The notes below the pieces were generated by a model. The model had not been told where the DNA came from, searched no databases, and worked only from the letters and a program-made list of their open reading frames with translations. Source: Bacteroidales bacterium (GTDB lineage Bacteria; Bacteroidota; Bacteroidia; Bacteroidales; WCHB1-69). Taken from it: a stretch of 35,164 bases of DNA. The stretch covers positions 1 through 35,164 of the forward strand of contig JAGCVQ010000042.1 of assembly GCA_017962275.1 (NCBI GenBank), read 5' to 3'. Of the stretch, positions 6,049 through 14,486 are shown in pieces. Both the position numbers and the translations under genes were made by a program. Positions within the stretch are counted from its first letter, which is position 1. Every line of letters starts with the position of its first letter.

Positions 6049-7116
6049 ATGAAGAAACTATTGGCATACTGTCTGATTCTGCTGGCAGCCGGCACGCTGT
6101 TCCGCCAGTGCAAACCCGTCGATCTGACGGCCGACTACAAGGACATCACCGTCTCCTACGGCATCCTGAACATCAAGGACAACATCCACTATTTCAAGAT
6201 TTACCGCGGCTTCCTCACCGACGGCAACGCCTACGAGGCCGCTGGCGAATGGGACAACATCTACTACCCGGTGGATTCCATCGAGGTTTGCTTGGAGGAG
6301 TACCAAAACGGCACTCTGCGGCGGAGCGCGGTGCTGGATACCACCACCGCCGTGCCGAAAAACGAGGGCGACTTCCACAATCCGAAGCAGCTGCTCTACT
6401 ATTCCGACTGGCAGCTGGATCCCGAGCGGGTCTATCGTCTGTTGATTAAGCGCCACACCTCCGACGACGTGATCTACGCCCAGACCGTTATGGTCGGTGA
6501 TTTCTCCGTCCGCCGCCCGATGGTGTCTTGGAACATGTGTTCCGAGAATCCCTATAAAATCGTCTTCTACTCCGCTGAGAACGCCGCCATGTACGACCTC
6601 TACCTCACCTTTTACTATATCGAGGTTGATAACGCCACCGGGGCCATCGAGCACAAGCAGATTTCCAAAAGACTTAACGGCGACTACATCCGGGCGACCA
6701 CCGGCAGTGAGGTTTCCTACACGGGATTCACCCCCGAGACCTTCTTCACCTCCATCATCCAAGGCATCGAGACCAACAACCGCGTGACGCGCTACATCGA
6801 CTCCGTTGCCGGTCAGCCCTATCATTGCATGCGTCTCACCGCATGGGCTGCCGACCAGAATTACCTGACCTACCGCGAGGTCTCCACCCCGGGCAGCAGC
6901 ATCGTCCAGAACCGTCAGGAATACACCAACTTCGTCTCCGACAACGAATCGGCATACGGTCTGTTGGCCTCCCGCAATTACGCTTACGCTGACCTCACCT
7001 TTGACAACGTGTCCGGCCACAACGAGGACACCTTGGTGAAGAGTCCCCGCACACGCCGTCTCAATTTCGACTATTACCGCAATTCACCGGAGTTCCCGAC
7101 CGGGCCCGCCCAATAA
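6049..7116 (+). CDS. Exported protein of unknown function
   Basis: A 355-residue protein with an N-terminal hydrophobic export signal (residues 4-16) followed by Cys21 in FRQC, which is not a good lipobox, so lipidation is doubtful. The body is rich in aromatic residues and beta-strand patterns, such as YYSDWQLDPERVYRLLIKR and FYYIEVDNATGAIEHKQISKRL. The C-terminal RRLNFDYYRNSPEFPTGPAQ looks like an ordinary polar tail and not a T9SS sorting domain. The general pattern recalls envelope lipoproteins of the DUF4249 type, but I cannot confirm this. Co-transcription with the PorT-like barrel gene, 9 nt upstream, suggests the two act together at the outer membrane. Confidence 0.65.
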   Translation: MKKLLAYCLILLAAGTLFRQCKPVDLTADYKDITVSYGILNIKDNIHYFKIYRGFLTDGNAYEAAGEWDNIYYPVDSIEVCLEEYQNGTLRRSAVLDTTTAVPKNEGDFHNPKQLLYYSDWQLDPERVYRLLIKRHTSDDVIYAQTVMVGDFSVRRPMVSWNMCSENPYKIVFYSAENAAMYDLYLTFYYIEVDNATGAIEHKQISKRLNGDYIRATTGSEVSYTGFTPETFFTSIIQGIETNNRVTRYIDSVAGQPYHCMRLTAWAADQNYLTYREVSTPGSSIVQNRQEYTNFVSDNESAYGLLASRNYAYADLTFDNVSGHNEDTLVKSPRTRRLNFDYYRNSPEFPTGPAQ

Positions 7117-7124
7117 GCAGAACC

Positions 7125-7787
7125 ATGTTGTGGGAATTTGTCCTTAGGTTACTGGCCGCGACGGCCATGGGCGCGGCAATCGGTCTCGAACGCGAGTACC
7201 ACGCGAAGGAGGCCGGTCTGCGCACGCACTTGTTAGTGGCGTTGGGTTCCTGTCTGTTCATGATTCTCTCGATTTACGGCTTCGACTTCATGCTGGGGCG
7301 CGAGCACGTGAGTTTCGACCCGTCGCGTATCGCCGCACAGGTGGTCACGGGCATCGGCTTCATCGGCGCGGGCACCATCATTTTCCAGAAACAGGTGGTG
7401 CGCGGTCTGACTACCGCCGCCGGCCTCTGGGTCACCGCCGCCATCGGTCTGGCCTGCGGTAACGGCATGTACTGGGTGGCCCTCATCGCCACCGTCATCG
7501 TGCTGGTCTCCCTCGGCCTCATCAACCTCTATGTCCCCTATTTTTCACAGAAAGAACGCCAGGTCACCTTCCTGGTGGAGGACTACACCGTGCTGACGGA
7601 GATTCTCGAAAGCCTGCGCAAGGAGAAAATCACCGTGCTGAACTACGAAATGCACAAAGACGCCGAAGAAAACAACGGCAAAATGCTGGTTTCCATCGAA
7701 ATCCGCATGAAACGCTACGACAATTTCAAGGAAATCACCTCCATCCTGAAGAATTTCGAAAAGGTTGATCTGGTCCAGGTCTCTTAA
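7125..7787 (+). CDS. MgtC/SapB family membrane protein
   Basis: A 220-residue inner-membrane protein. The N-terminal 130 residues hold about four to five membrane helices and the family signature: AAIGLEREYHAKEAGLRTHLLVALGSCLFM, then QVVTGIGFIGAGTIIF and VRGLTTAAGLWVTAAIGLACG. Residues about 145-220 form a soluble ACT-like domain (VTFLVEDYTVLTEILESLRKE...). Members are linked to Mg2+ homeostasis and survival at low Mg2+ or in hosts; MgtC itself acts as a regulator of other membrane proteins rather than a proven transporter. It is the last gene of the plus-strand run and is followed 16 nt later by a strong hairpin terminator. Confidence 0.9.
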   Translation: MLWEFVLRLLAATAMGAAIGLEREYHAKEAGLRTHLLVALGSCLFMILSIYGFDFMLGREHVSFDPSRIAAQVVTGIGFIGAGTIIFQKQVVRGLTTAAGLWVTAAIGLACGNGMYWVALIATVIVLVSLGLINLYVPYFSQKERQVTFLVEDYTVLTEILESLRKEKITVLNYEMHKDAEENNGKMLVSIEIRMKRYDNFKEITSILKNFEKVDLVQVS

Positions 7788-7803
7788 TCGTCACATAAAA
7801 CTA

Positions 7804-7841
7804 AAAGAAGGGCCATCGCTAACCAACGAAGGCCCTTCTTT
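7804..7841 (+). terminator. Hairpin terminator after mgtC-like gene
   Basis: AAAGAAGGGCC (7804-7814) pairs perfectly with GGCCCTTCTTT (7831-7841) around a 16-nt loop. The stem's own T-run stands in for the U-tract. It lies between convergent genes and, by symmetry, may work for both. Confidence 0.75.
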
Positions 7842-7845
7842 CATG

Positions 7846-7874
7846 GTGAATTGTGAATTATGAATTGTGAATTA
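7846..7874 (-). repeat. Heptad tandem repeat at the 1771-aa gene's stop
   Basis: Units GTGAATT, GTGAATT, ATGAATT, GTGAATT end exactly in the stop codon (TTA at 7872-7874 on plus, TAA on minus) of the large surface protein gene. Confidence 0.78.
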
Positions 7875-10800
7875 TTGTTTGACGAACGGTTTCGTCACCA
7901 ATCCCTCTTCCGTCACCAGCCGCACGAAATAGATGCCGTTGGCGAGGCCTGAGACGTTGATGCGGGTCTGTACAGACGAATCGTCATTCACCTCCACAAC
8001 AGTACGGAGTACCTTACCGTAAACATCATACACTTCCACCGATTTGACATTCAGTTCATTACCATCCAACACCACATCCACATATTCCTTGGCGGGGTTG
8101 GGATAAAGGTGGATGTAGCCGGACAAGTGGTTGGCGATGCCGATCTCTTGACTGGAAGTGGCGGTGAGGATAGTGGACCATTCACTCAGGCTGCTCTCGC
8201 ACACGGCCTGCACTTGGATTTCGTACTCCGTGGCGGGAATCAATTCCGTAATTGTGTAGGTCGGGGTTCCGGTGACCACTGCCGATGTCCACAAATCGTT
8301 GTTGGTGCGGTACTGCAGATTCCATTGCGTGGCCCCGGCATTGTCCGTCCATGTAACGACAATGACACCCGCTTCCGTCTCCGTCTCGGGAATCAGCTGC
8401 TGCAGATTGGTCGGAGTCTCACACGTGTCACCGGAAAGTTCCAGCGTGGTGAAATTCTTGAGTTCTCCGTAAACTGGACCGTTAGCCGTGGTGGCGAAAG
8501 TACGGTAGGTATAGCTCGTGTTGGGGTTCAATCCTGTGAGAATATGACTTAGCGGGGTTCCGGAAACCGAAACAATCTGGTAGCTTCCGGGGCCGCTCTG
8601 TTTCCATTCGAAGCCGCTGTTCAAAACGGTTTGGTTGCCCATATCAAGGATGGCGCCGTTCAGTTCGGCAGAGAAAGAGGTGACATTGGTGGCATCGTAG
8701 GTAACCACCGTCGGTTGGACGACGGGCGGCACAATATTCAGAACCGTGAAGTTGTCAAGATAGACACCGTTTCCATGAAACGACACAGCCTTGAAGGCAA
8801 TCTGGTAAGTGGCCGAAGGTGAGGGAAGCTCAACCGTATCCGTGTTCCAAGTGATGTCCAAGGCATCGTGGCATCCCCAGCCGTCAATATAGTGCCAGCT
8901 GTCGGTCGGCGACGTGCGGTAGAACAACGACAACGTATCCCTATTGGTCGTTTCCCCTAAAGCATCGTAGAAGAACGCGATATTGGGGTTCGGCGTATTG
9001 CTGAAGTCAAAGACCGGCGAAATGAGCATACCCTCCGAATAGGAGTTGATGGCACTCGGATGGTAATAGACATAGTGGTCGCCGTCTGCAGGGAACTGGG
9101 CCATGGTGTTGAGCACATGGTTCTGCCAGGAGCTGCCGTTTTGGACGATGAGTTGAGGGGTCCAGCAACCAAATGCGCCATCCTCGAAACTCTCGTTATA
9201 GGGGAACAGGGTGACGGCCTCGCACTGCGTATGGCAGCTCACGCTAAGGTAGTCCACCGGCTGGTCACAGAGCGGTTTCACATGGATGGTATAGTTCGTA
9301 CCAGGCATGAGTCCCGTAATGGTGGCCGTCAAGGCATTCACCGTGTCGGTGGTCCATACGGTGCCGCCCTCCGCCATATATTCCACAATGAAAGTGGTAA
9401 TATCCGCTTCTTCCGTCCAAGTGAGGGTCACCGTGTTCATCGTGACATCCGTGACGGTCAGATCACCAATGGGTTCGCAGGCGGGTTTGGCCTGCAGGGT
9501 GATATCATCTACATAGACGTTCGCGGTGGAAGCAGCCAAACATCGGAATGCGATGAAGGAGCCATGGCCGGTGTAATTGGTGAAGTTCGTGCGGAATGCC
9601 ACTTGAGGATAACTGCCGGAAGTAAGGTTGTAGCTCTCCACCAACTCGAAGGTGTTCGGGTCCATCGGATCGCTCATCACACCGACGTCGAGGGTGTAGG
9701 ATTGAGAAGAGTTATAGGTCCGGGCGAAGAACTTCAGCTGAAGGGTGTCCAGCAATAATTCAGTGGTGTCGATGGCGGGGATGGTGGCATAAAGGTTGCC
9801 GCCGGAAGTGTTGAAGAAGAGGGTGCGAATCCCCGTATGGGCATAGTTATAGAGGCTGGAGTAGTAGGCGTACGGGAACGAGGCGTTCGTGCGGTGCCAG
9901 CAGGGAGGCAGCGGATAGGAACTGGTACCTCCGGTGTTGTTGGTCTCGAACGTCCACGTCTGCGGCACGCTGGTAATGCCTGCACAATCCGTGACAAAGG
10001 TGCTGGTTTCGCTCACGTATTCATTGTCTCCGCAGAGAGCGACCAAGTACCACATATAGGTTTTCGAGGGGGTCAGCGGTTCGAGATGGTAGTATCCGGT
10101 GGAATCCAACGTGACGATTTCCTCAAGCCAAGTAGTGGCCGTAGAGGTCTTGTAGTAAAGCGTCAGCGTGTCAACATTGGAGAGCCATGTCAAGTCCGCC
10201 GAGGAACTGGTGACATTGGTGGCAGAGAGCTGTAGGGGCGCGAAACAGTTCGGGATAATACTCACCGTGATGTCATCGAGGAGGAAGAACATGTCGGTAC
10301 TGCACAAATAACGGAAGGCGATGTGGGCGGAATCCGGAACCGTATTGTTGCTGAAATCCACCAAATATTGATGATAGGCATTGTCGGAAAGTGTAGAAGT
10401 CACAATTTGATAGACACTTACGAACGTGCTGCTGTCTGCGGGGTCCGTGATGTAGCCCACTTGCAACGTGCCGGAGGAGGAACTCTCGGGACGGGCATAG
10501 AAAGAAACCCTCAAATTCTGCAGGTTTTGAGAGAAATGCGGCATAATGGCGGTAGCAAAATCCGTCGCACTGGAGCCGAAAACCATGCAAGTGGGTAGGC
10601 TGTGTGCATACTGGAAGGTCGTGGTGTTCATGAACGTCATCGGGAAGGTGTAGGTGGTCTCTGTTAAACCATCGATCTTCAGCCAGCAGTCGGGCATCGT
10701 GTTGGAACCGTAACTATTGAAGTCCTCTTGGTGCGGGAACACCGTGTAGGTACCGCAGTCGGTCATGAAAGTGCCGATCACGCTCGGAGCCTCGGTATTG

Positions 10801-13187
10801 TCCGGACAAATGGCGGAAACGTACCAGTAGTAGTGCGTGGAAGGCTGCAAGCCAGGAAGGACGAAGGTGCCGCCGGAGAGGGTGGCCGGCACAGAAGTAA
10901 ACTCCTGCATGTTGGCTTTGCGGTAGTAGACATTGTAGTCCGTAGCAGTGCCGCTCCAGCTGAGTTCGGCGGTCGTGGAGGTCACGCCCACCACATTCAG
11001 CGCGGTCGGCTCCGGACAAGTGGTGATGATGGTGATGGTAATGTCATCCATAAAAATGCCGCTCACGTTGTCGGTGTCGCTTCCGGCGCCGATATAGCGG
11101 AACGCGATGTAATAACTGTCACCCGTGAAACCGGACTGGTCGAAATCAACGGTATGCTGCGAATAGCTCGTGCCCGACACGGGGACGGTGGCCACCGGCA
11201 CAAAGGAGGCAACATCCATCGCACCCGTCATCACGCCCACCTGCAACGTACCCAACACATTGGCGGAGAGGAACGACTGCGGTTCGCGGGCGTAGAACTT
11301 GACTCTCAGGTTCTCAATGTCCTGGTTCATTTTCGGAGCCACGATAACAGCGGTATAACCGGCCTGGGCACCGACCTCCATGTATCTCGTACCGGAATAA
11401 GCGTTGGAGGAAGAGGCCTCTATCGCCGGGAAATACATGTTTCCATAATAGGAGTCCTCAATGACACCCTGTTGCGCCACCGTCCAGCAATGGAATAGGC
11501 TTTCCGTCTCAAAGTCAATGAAATAGGGAGCAGAAGTAGCCGCACAGTTGGTCGTGACAATAATCTGACGATACATCTCCTCCGTGATCTCTTCGCAGTC
11601 GGGTGCTATCTCTATAATATAAGTGGTGTTGGCCAACAGTCCCATGATCTCAATCGTGTCCGCCGGGGTGGTCTGGTAGTCCCAAACCGTATCACCCTCG
11701 GCATGATAGCGGGCCACGTAGCCATCGTTCAGGCCATGCCAGGAGAGGCCCACGCTGGTTTCGCTGATGGAGGTGACCGTCAGCTGTTGCACTTTCGGAC
11801 ATTCGGGAATCTCCTCCAGCAAAATGTCATCGACACAGAGGTACATCAAGGTGGTGGAGGGATTGTCCGCTTTAATGGCAAAATGGCTGCCCGAGCCTGT
11901 GAATTCATTGAACATCAGGAAATAAGGCTCGCTACCATAGTCGCCTGAGCTGATATGAATCGTGTCGTAAGGTTGAAAAGTACTGTTGTCGTTCGGATCC
12001 GCTATCACACCCACAATCAAATCCATGTTGGTTCCGTAGGTGAAGGTCTTGGCGTAGAAAGACAGCTGCAAGTTATTGATAGGCAATACCGTAGTATCAA
12101 TTTCCGGCAAGATGGCCAGATTCGCCGCACCTGTGGAGGTGAAATAGAGCAGATGGGAACCGCTCAGGGCATGCGAGGCGATGTAATTGTACACGTATGG
12201 GGCTTGGGCGGTGGCAGGCAGTCGCGACCAGCAAGCCGGCATGGGGTACGAAGGACTGTATTCCACATTGTCGGTCTCAAAGTCCCATAACACAGGCACT
12301 TCCGTAATCTTGGCACAGAGCGTGCGGAAGTTCGCGTAGGTCGAAGCGCTGGTCGTACTGTCGCAATCGGTGCGCACAAAGATAGTGTAAGGAGTGTTGT
12401 CGGTAAGATTCGAAAAATTGAGGACGGTGTCGGTCGTGGCGGTCCACGTCATGCCAGTGGTGTCGGCATTGTTCGAGACCAGCAGGTATTCCCAAGCGTC
12501 CTGACCGGAACGAGGCGTGATGACAACGGTAGCGTTATATTCCGAAACGCTGTCGGCCGTGACCGCCGCGGGCGAGAGGCACGACACGCCGCCCGTATAG
12601 GTGAAGGTCGTTTTCGGGATAAAAGTATGTCGGATCTGATTGATGATATTCTCCAAACCCGTGGCGTTGTGCCCACGGATACTCATGTAGCTCTCCGTGG
12701 TCACTCCTTTGAAGGTGGCGCTTTTATAGTTGGGCGTTTTCACCTCGGTGGCAATGTCGAGGAGGAGATTGCCGCCCGTATAGGTAAACGTAGAGTCGAA
12801 AACGATATTCATCGTCCCCATCACGACGGAAATCGTCCCCACATAGACAGTCGCCATGGCGTCAGTCAGATAGTCGGCGGACGAGTAGGTGCTGTTTTGC
12901 GTGATGCCCAGCTGGATACGCACAGGCGCCTCCCAGTTGTAGTTGAAAGCGGGTGCGGAGGTGTAGAAGGAGAGTTCCGAGATGGTTCCTCCGACCAAAT
13001 CCGCCAGCATACTTTCCGGATATATCATCTGGGTATGCATCCAGGAGCTCATATAGGAACCCCAGATGGGAATGTATGAACTCGTGGTGCTGCCGTCAGC
13101 CACAGTGGTGCTGTTAGTCTGCGCCGGAAGCCTCGTCACGCCGCAAAAAAGCAGAATTGAAACGATAAAAAGGAGAACTTTTTTCAT
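7872..13187 (-). CDS. Modular T9SS surface protein (FN3 / jelly-roll repeats)
   Basis: A 1771-residue secreted protein. I place the start at the ATG at 13187 (MKKVLLFIVSILLFCG), which begins a clear signal peptide (1-23); the longer frame upstream runs through a terminator. After an N-terminal beta-domain of about 220 residues, about seven fibronectin type III-like modules alternate with five jelly-roll/MAM-like modules of about 150 residues. The latter share ...FP..EDF....MP.CW, LPEIDTT...LQLSFYAK, VGVMSDPMDPNTF and a closing VDDITL strand. The last 85 residues, HLYPNPAKEYVDV to TKPFVKQ, are a type A T9SS sorting domain, so export and anchoring by the type IX system is predicted. A TATCTTTG box lies at 13234-13227. 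Function is probably adhesion or binding to a polymer; no catalytic domain was seen. It is a paralogue of the 1283-aa protein at 21224-25075. Confidence 0.88.
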   Translation of the reverse strand: MKKVLLFIVSILLFCGVTRLPAQTNSTTVADGSTTSSYIPIWGSYMSSWMHTQMIYPESMLADLVGGTISELSFYTSAPAFNYNWEAPVRIQLGITQNSTYSSADYLTDAMATVYVGTISVVMGTMNIVFDSTFTYTGGNLLLDIATEVKTPNYKSATFKGVTTESYMSIRGHNATGLENIINQIRHTFIPKTTFTYTGGVSCLSPAAVTADSVSEYNATVVITPRSGQDAWEYLLVSNNADTTGMTWTATTDTVLNFSNLTDNTPYTIFVRTDCDSTTSASTYANFRTLCAKITEVPVLWDFETDNVEYSPSYPMPACWSRLPATAQAPYVYNYIASHALSGSHLLYFTSTGAANLAILPEIDTTVLPINNLQLSFYAKTFTYGTNMDLIVGVIADPNDNSTFQPYDTIHISSGDYGSEPYFLMFNEFTGSGSHFAIKADNPSTTLMYLCVDDILLEEIPECPKVQQLTVTSISETSVGLSWHGLNDGYVARYHAEGDTVWDYQTTPADTIEIMGLLANTTYIIEIAPDCEEITEEMYRQIIVTTNCAATSAPYFIDFETESLFHCWTVAQQGVIEDSYYGNMYFPAIEASSSNAYSGTRYMEVGAQAGYTAVIVAPKMNQDIENLRVKFYAREPQSFLSANVLGTLQVGVMTGAMDVASFVPVATVPVSGTSYSQHTVDFDQSGFTGDSYYIAFRYIGAGSDTDNVSGIFMDDITITIITTCPEPTALNVVGVTSTTAELSWSGTATDYNVYYRKANMQEFTSVPATLSGGTFVLPGLQPSTHYYWYVSAICPDNTEAPSVIGTFMTDCGTYTVFPHQEDFNSYGSNTMPDCWLKIDGLTETTYTFPMTFMNTTTFQYAHSLPTCMVFGSSATDFATAIMPHFSQNLQNLRVSFYARPESSSSGTLQVGYITDPADSSTFVSVYQIVTSTLSDNAYHQYLVDFSNNTVPDSAHIAFRYLCSTDMFFLLDDITVSIIPNCFAPLQLSATNVTSSSADLTWLSNVDTLTLYYKTSTATTWLEEIVTLDSTGYYHLEPLTPSKTYMWYLVALCGDNEYVSETSTFVTDCAGITSVPQTWTFETNNTGGTSSYPLPPCWHRTNASFPYAYYSSLYNYAHTGIRTLFFNTSGGNLYATIPAIDTTELLLDTLQLKFFARTYNSSQSYTLDVGVMSDPMDPNTFELVESYNLTSGSYPQVAFRTNFTNYTGHGSFIAFRCLAASTANVYVDDITLQAKPACEPIGDLTVTDVTMNTVTLTWTEEADITTFIVEYMAEGGTVWTTDTVNALTATITGLMPGTNYTIHVKPLCDQPVDYLSVSCHTQCEAVTLFPYNESFEDGAFGCWTPQLIVQNGSSWQNHVLNTMAQFPADGDHYVYYHPSAINSYSEGMLISPVFDFSNTPNPNIAFFYDALGETTNRDTLSLFYRTSPTDSWHYIDGWGCHDALDITWNTDTVELPSPSATYQIAFKAVSFHGNGVYLDNFTVLNIVPPVVQPTVVTYDATNVTSFSAELNGAILDMGNQTVLNSGFEWKQSGPGSYQIVSVSGTPLSHILTGLNPNTSYTYRTFATTANGPVYGELKNFTTLELSGDTCETPTNLQQLIPETETEAGVIVVTWTDNAGATQWNLQYRTNNDLWTSAVVTGTPTYTITELIPATEYEIQVQAVCESSLSEWSTILTATSSQEIGIANHLSGYIHLYPNPAKEYVDVVLDGNELNVKSVEVYDVYGKVLRTVVEVNDDSSVQTRINVSGLANGIYFVRLVTEEGLVTKPFVKQ

Positions 13188-13226
13188 AAATTTGGATTTA
13201 TTTTGGTGTTGAACTATTTGATTTCG

Positions 13227-13234
13227 CAAAGATA
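13227..13234 (-). promoter_or_regulatory. -7 box for the 1771-aa T9SS protein
   Basis: TATCTTTG on the minus strand is a full match to TAnnTTTG, 39 nt before the ATG at 13187. It lies just downstream of the terminator of the preceding glycosyltransferase gene, so the large gene has its own promoter. Confidence 0.65.
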
Positions 13235-13267
13235 CATTTATTTCTTTCACGATCCTCCATAAAAAAA

Positions 13268-13297
13268 AAATAGGCAACCATTTCCTGTTGCCTATTT
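13268..13297 (-). terminator. Intrinsic terminator of the glycosyltransferase gene
   Basis: On the minus strand an 11-bp perfect stem (AAATAGGCAAC with GTTGCCTATTT, 8-nt loop) is followed by a run of T residues (A-run 13258-13270 on plus). It lies 33 nt past the stop codon of the glycosyltransferase. The GTTGCCTATTT...ATTGCCTTTT echo next to it is a short direct repeat. Confidence 0.85.
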
Positions 13298-13330
13298 CGT
13301 ATTGCCTTTTATCTTTTTCCTTTTGCCTCT

Positions 13331-14437
13331 TCACACAACGCCGTCATAAACAAGCCGCCATTTTTCTCCGATCACCCTCGGCGAACAGATATCTAATGCG
13401 TTTTGCCGTATGACCGACGGATCGTAAGCCTGGATATGATCCAGTATATGATCCAGTTTATCGACCAGTTGTGGTTCGTCCTCCGGGGTGACGATGACGG
13501 CATTCTCTTTGTTAGTTATTTCGGGGATGCCGCCGACGGGCGTGGTGACGACGGGGGTGCCGGTGCAGAACGACTCCAGCAGCACGCAGGGCTGGTTCTC
13601 GAAATTGGAGAACAGGAGGAAAAAGGCCGACTGCTGCAACAAGGCGGCGATGTCAGCGGAGGTTTTGCGGCCAAGGAAGTGGACGACGGAATCCAGCCCG
13701 CGCTCCCGGACATATGTCTCCGCCAAGATGTTCTGGAAATCGTGGACGATGTTGAGTTCGAAGTCGTTGCGTTGTTTGCTCAACGTATCCACCGCATGCA
13801 AGATGCCCATTATGTTCTTCGCATTGTTCTCCAACGTGGAGACATGCAGAATCTGCTTCTTATCCTGTGGTAACAAATTGTCTTTCAAAGAGAAGAGGTG
13901 TGTGTCAACTACATTCCCGACCACCGTCTGCGGTTTTTTCGCGGCGGCGTGCACAGTGAGCCCGATATTGTCCAACAGATTCTGCGACACGGCGGTGACA
14001 TGCGTGGCGTGGCGGTATGTCTGCCAGAGCATCACCTTTTCCGTGAACGTCAGGTTGGGGCGATTCATCGGCAGATAACCGGTCCAGTGTTCACTGACGA
14101 CCAGCGGAATGCGATGTTTCCGGCTGATCCGCGCCGCGACCGGTCCCAGCGGCAGCGCCACGTGCAGGTGAAGGATATCGGGTTTGCCATACTGCCGGAC
14201 AAGCTCATCAAAGGCGGTCATATACGCCCGGAAGAGTCCGAACTTATCGTCACTGTCGGCCTTGACCGGGAAAAGTGTCGCATTGGCGGGCACTTCCGGC
14301 ATAAAACCGTCATGCAGATGGTGCAAGATGACCGACTGCACGCGATCCCCCAGCGACTCGATGTGCCGGAAGATGAAATTCCCGTTCAGCGGCTTTTCGG
14401 GGATGGGGAACCAGGAGGGAATATGGACTATTAGCAT
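13331..14437 (-). CDS. Glycosyltransferase, GT4-like
   Basis: A 368-residue GT-B glycosyltransferase, probably cytosolic or membrane-peripheral, acting in assembly of a surface glycan. The N-terminal half has an acceptor-side pattern (LIVHIPSWFPIPEKPLNGNF; DILHLHVALPLGPVAA; VVSEHWTGYL). The C-terminal half has the donor-site EX7E motif (Glu280, Glu288 in FENQPCVLLESFCTGTPVV) followed by TPVGGIPEI, which is typical of family GT4. The start is the ATG at 14437; upstream in-frame codons extend into the divergent flippase gene and are ignored. This ATG begins about 6 nt past a TATCTTTG box, so the mRNA is probably leaderless. The sugar donor and acceptor cannot be told from the sequence. Confidence 0.88.
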   Translation of the reverse strand: MLIVHIPSWFPIPEKPLNGNFIFRHIESLGDRVQSVILHHLHDGFMPEVPANATLFPVKADSDDKFGLFRAYMTAFDELVRQYGKPDILHLHVALPLGPVAARISRKHRIPLVVSEHWTGYLPMNRPNLTFTEKVMLWQTYRHATHVTAVSQNLLDNIGLTVHAAAKKPQTVVGNVVDTHLFSLKDNLLPQDKKQILHVSTLENNAKNIMGILHAVDTLSKQRNDFELNIVHDFQNILAETYVRERGLDSVVHFLGRKTSADIAALLQQSAFFLLFSNFENQPCVLLESFCTGTPVVTTPVGGIPEITNKENAVIVTPEDEPQLVDKLDHILDHIQAYDPSVIRQNALDICSPRVIGEKWRLVYDGVV

Positions 14438-14474
14438 GGCGGCAAAGATACGAAATTTTCGTATTTTTGCCGCC
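14438..14474. promoter_or_regulatory. Palindromic divergent promoter
   Basis: A 37-bp near-perfect palindrome fills most of the 49-nt gap between the glycosyltransferase and the flippase. Its 18-bp arms around T14456 have one non-complementary pair. It begins GGCGGCAAAG and carries TATCTTTG on the minus strand (14450-14443) and TATTTTTG on the plus strand (14462-14469), so one -7 box faces each gene. The two boxes are 11 bp apart and their polymerases would compete. Confidence 0.7.
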
Positions 14475-14486
14475 ATAAAAATCGCC

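Noticed and set aside
13188-13334. Upstream 49-codon extension of the 1771-aa protein
   Set aside because: It would place a terminator and the -7 box inside coding sequence and bury the signal peptide.
14184-14486. Upstream extension of the flippase frame
   Set aside because: Lies on the opposite strand of the glycosyltransferase gene and crosses the divergent promoter.
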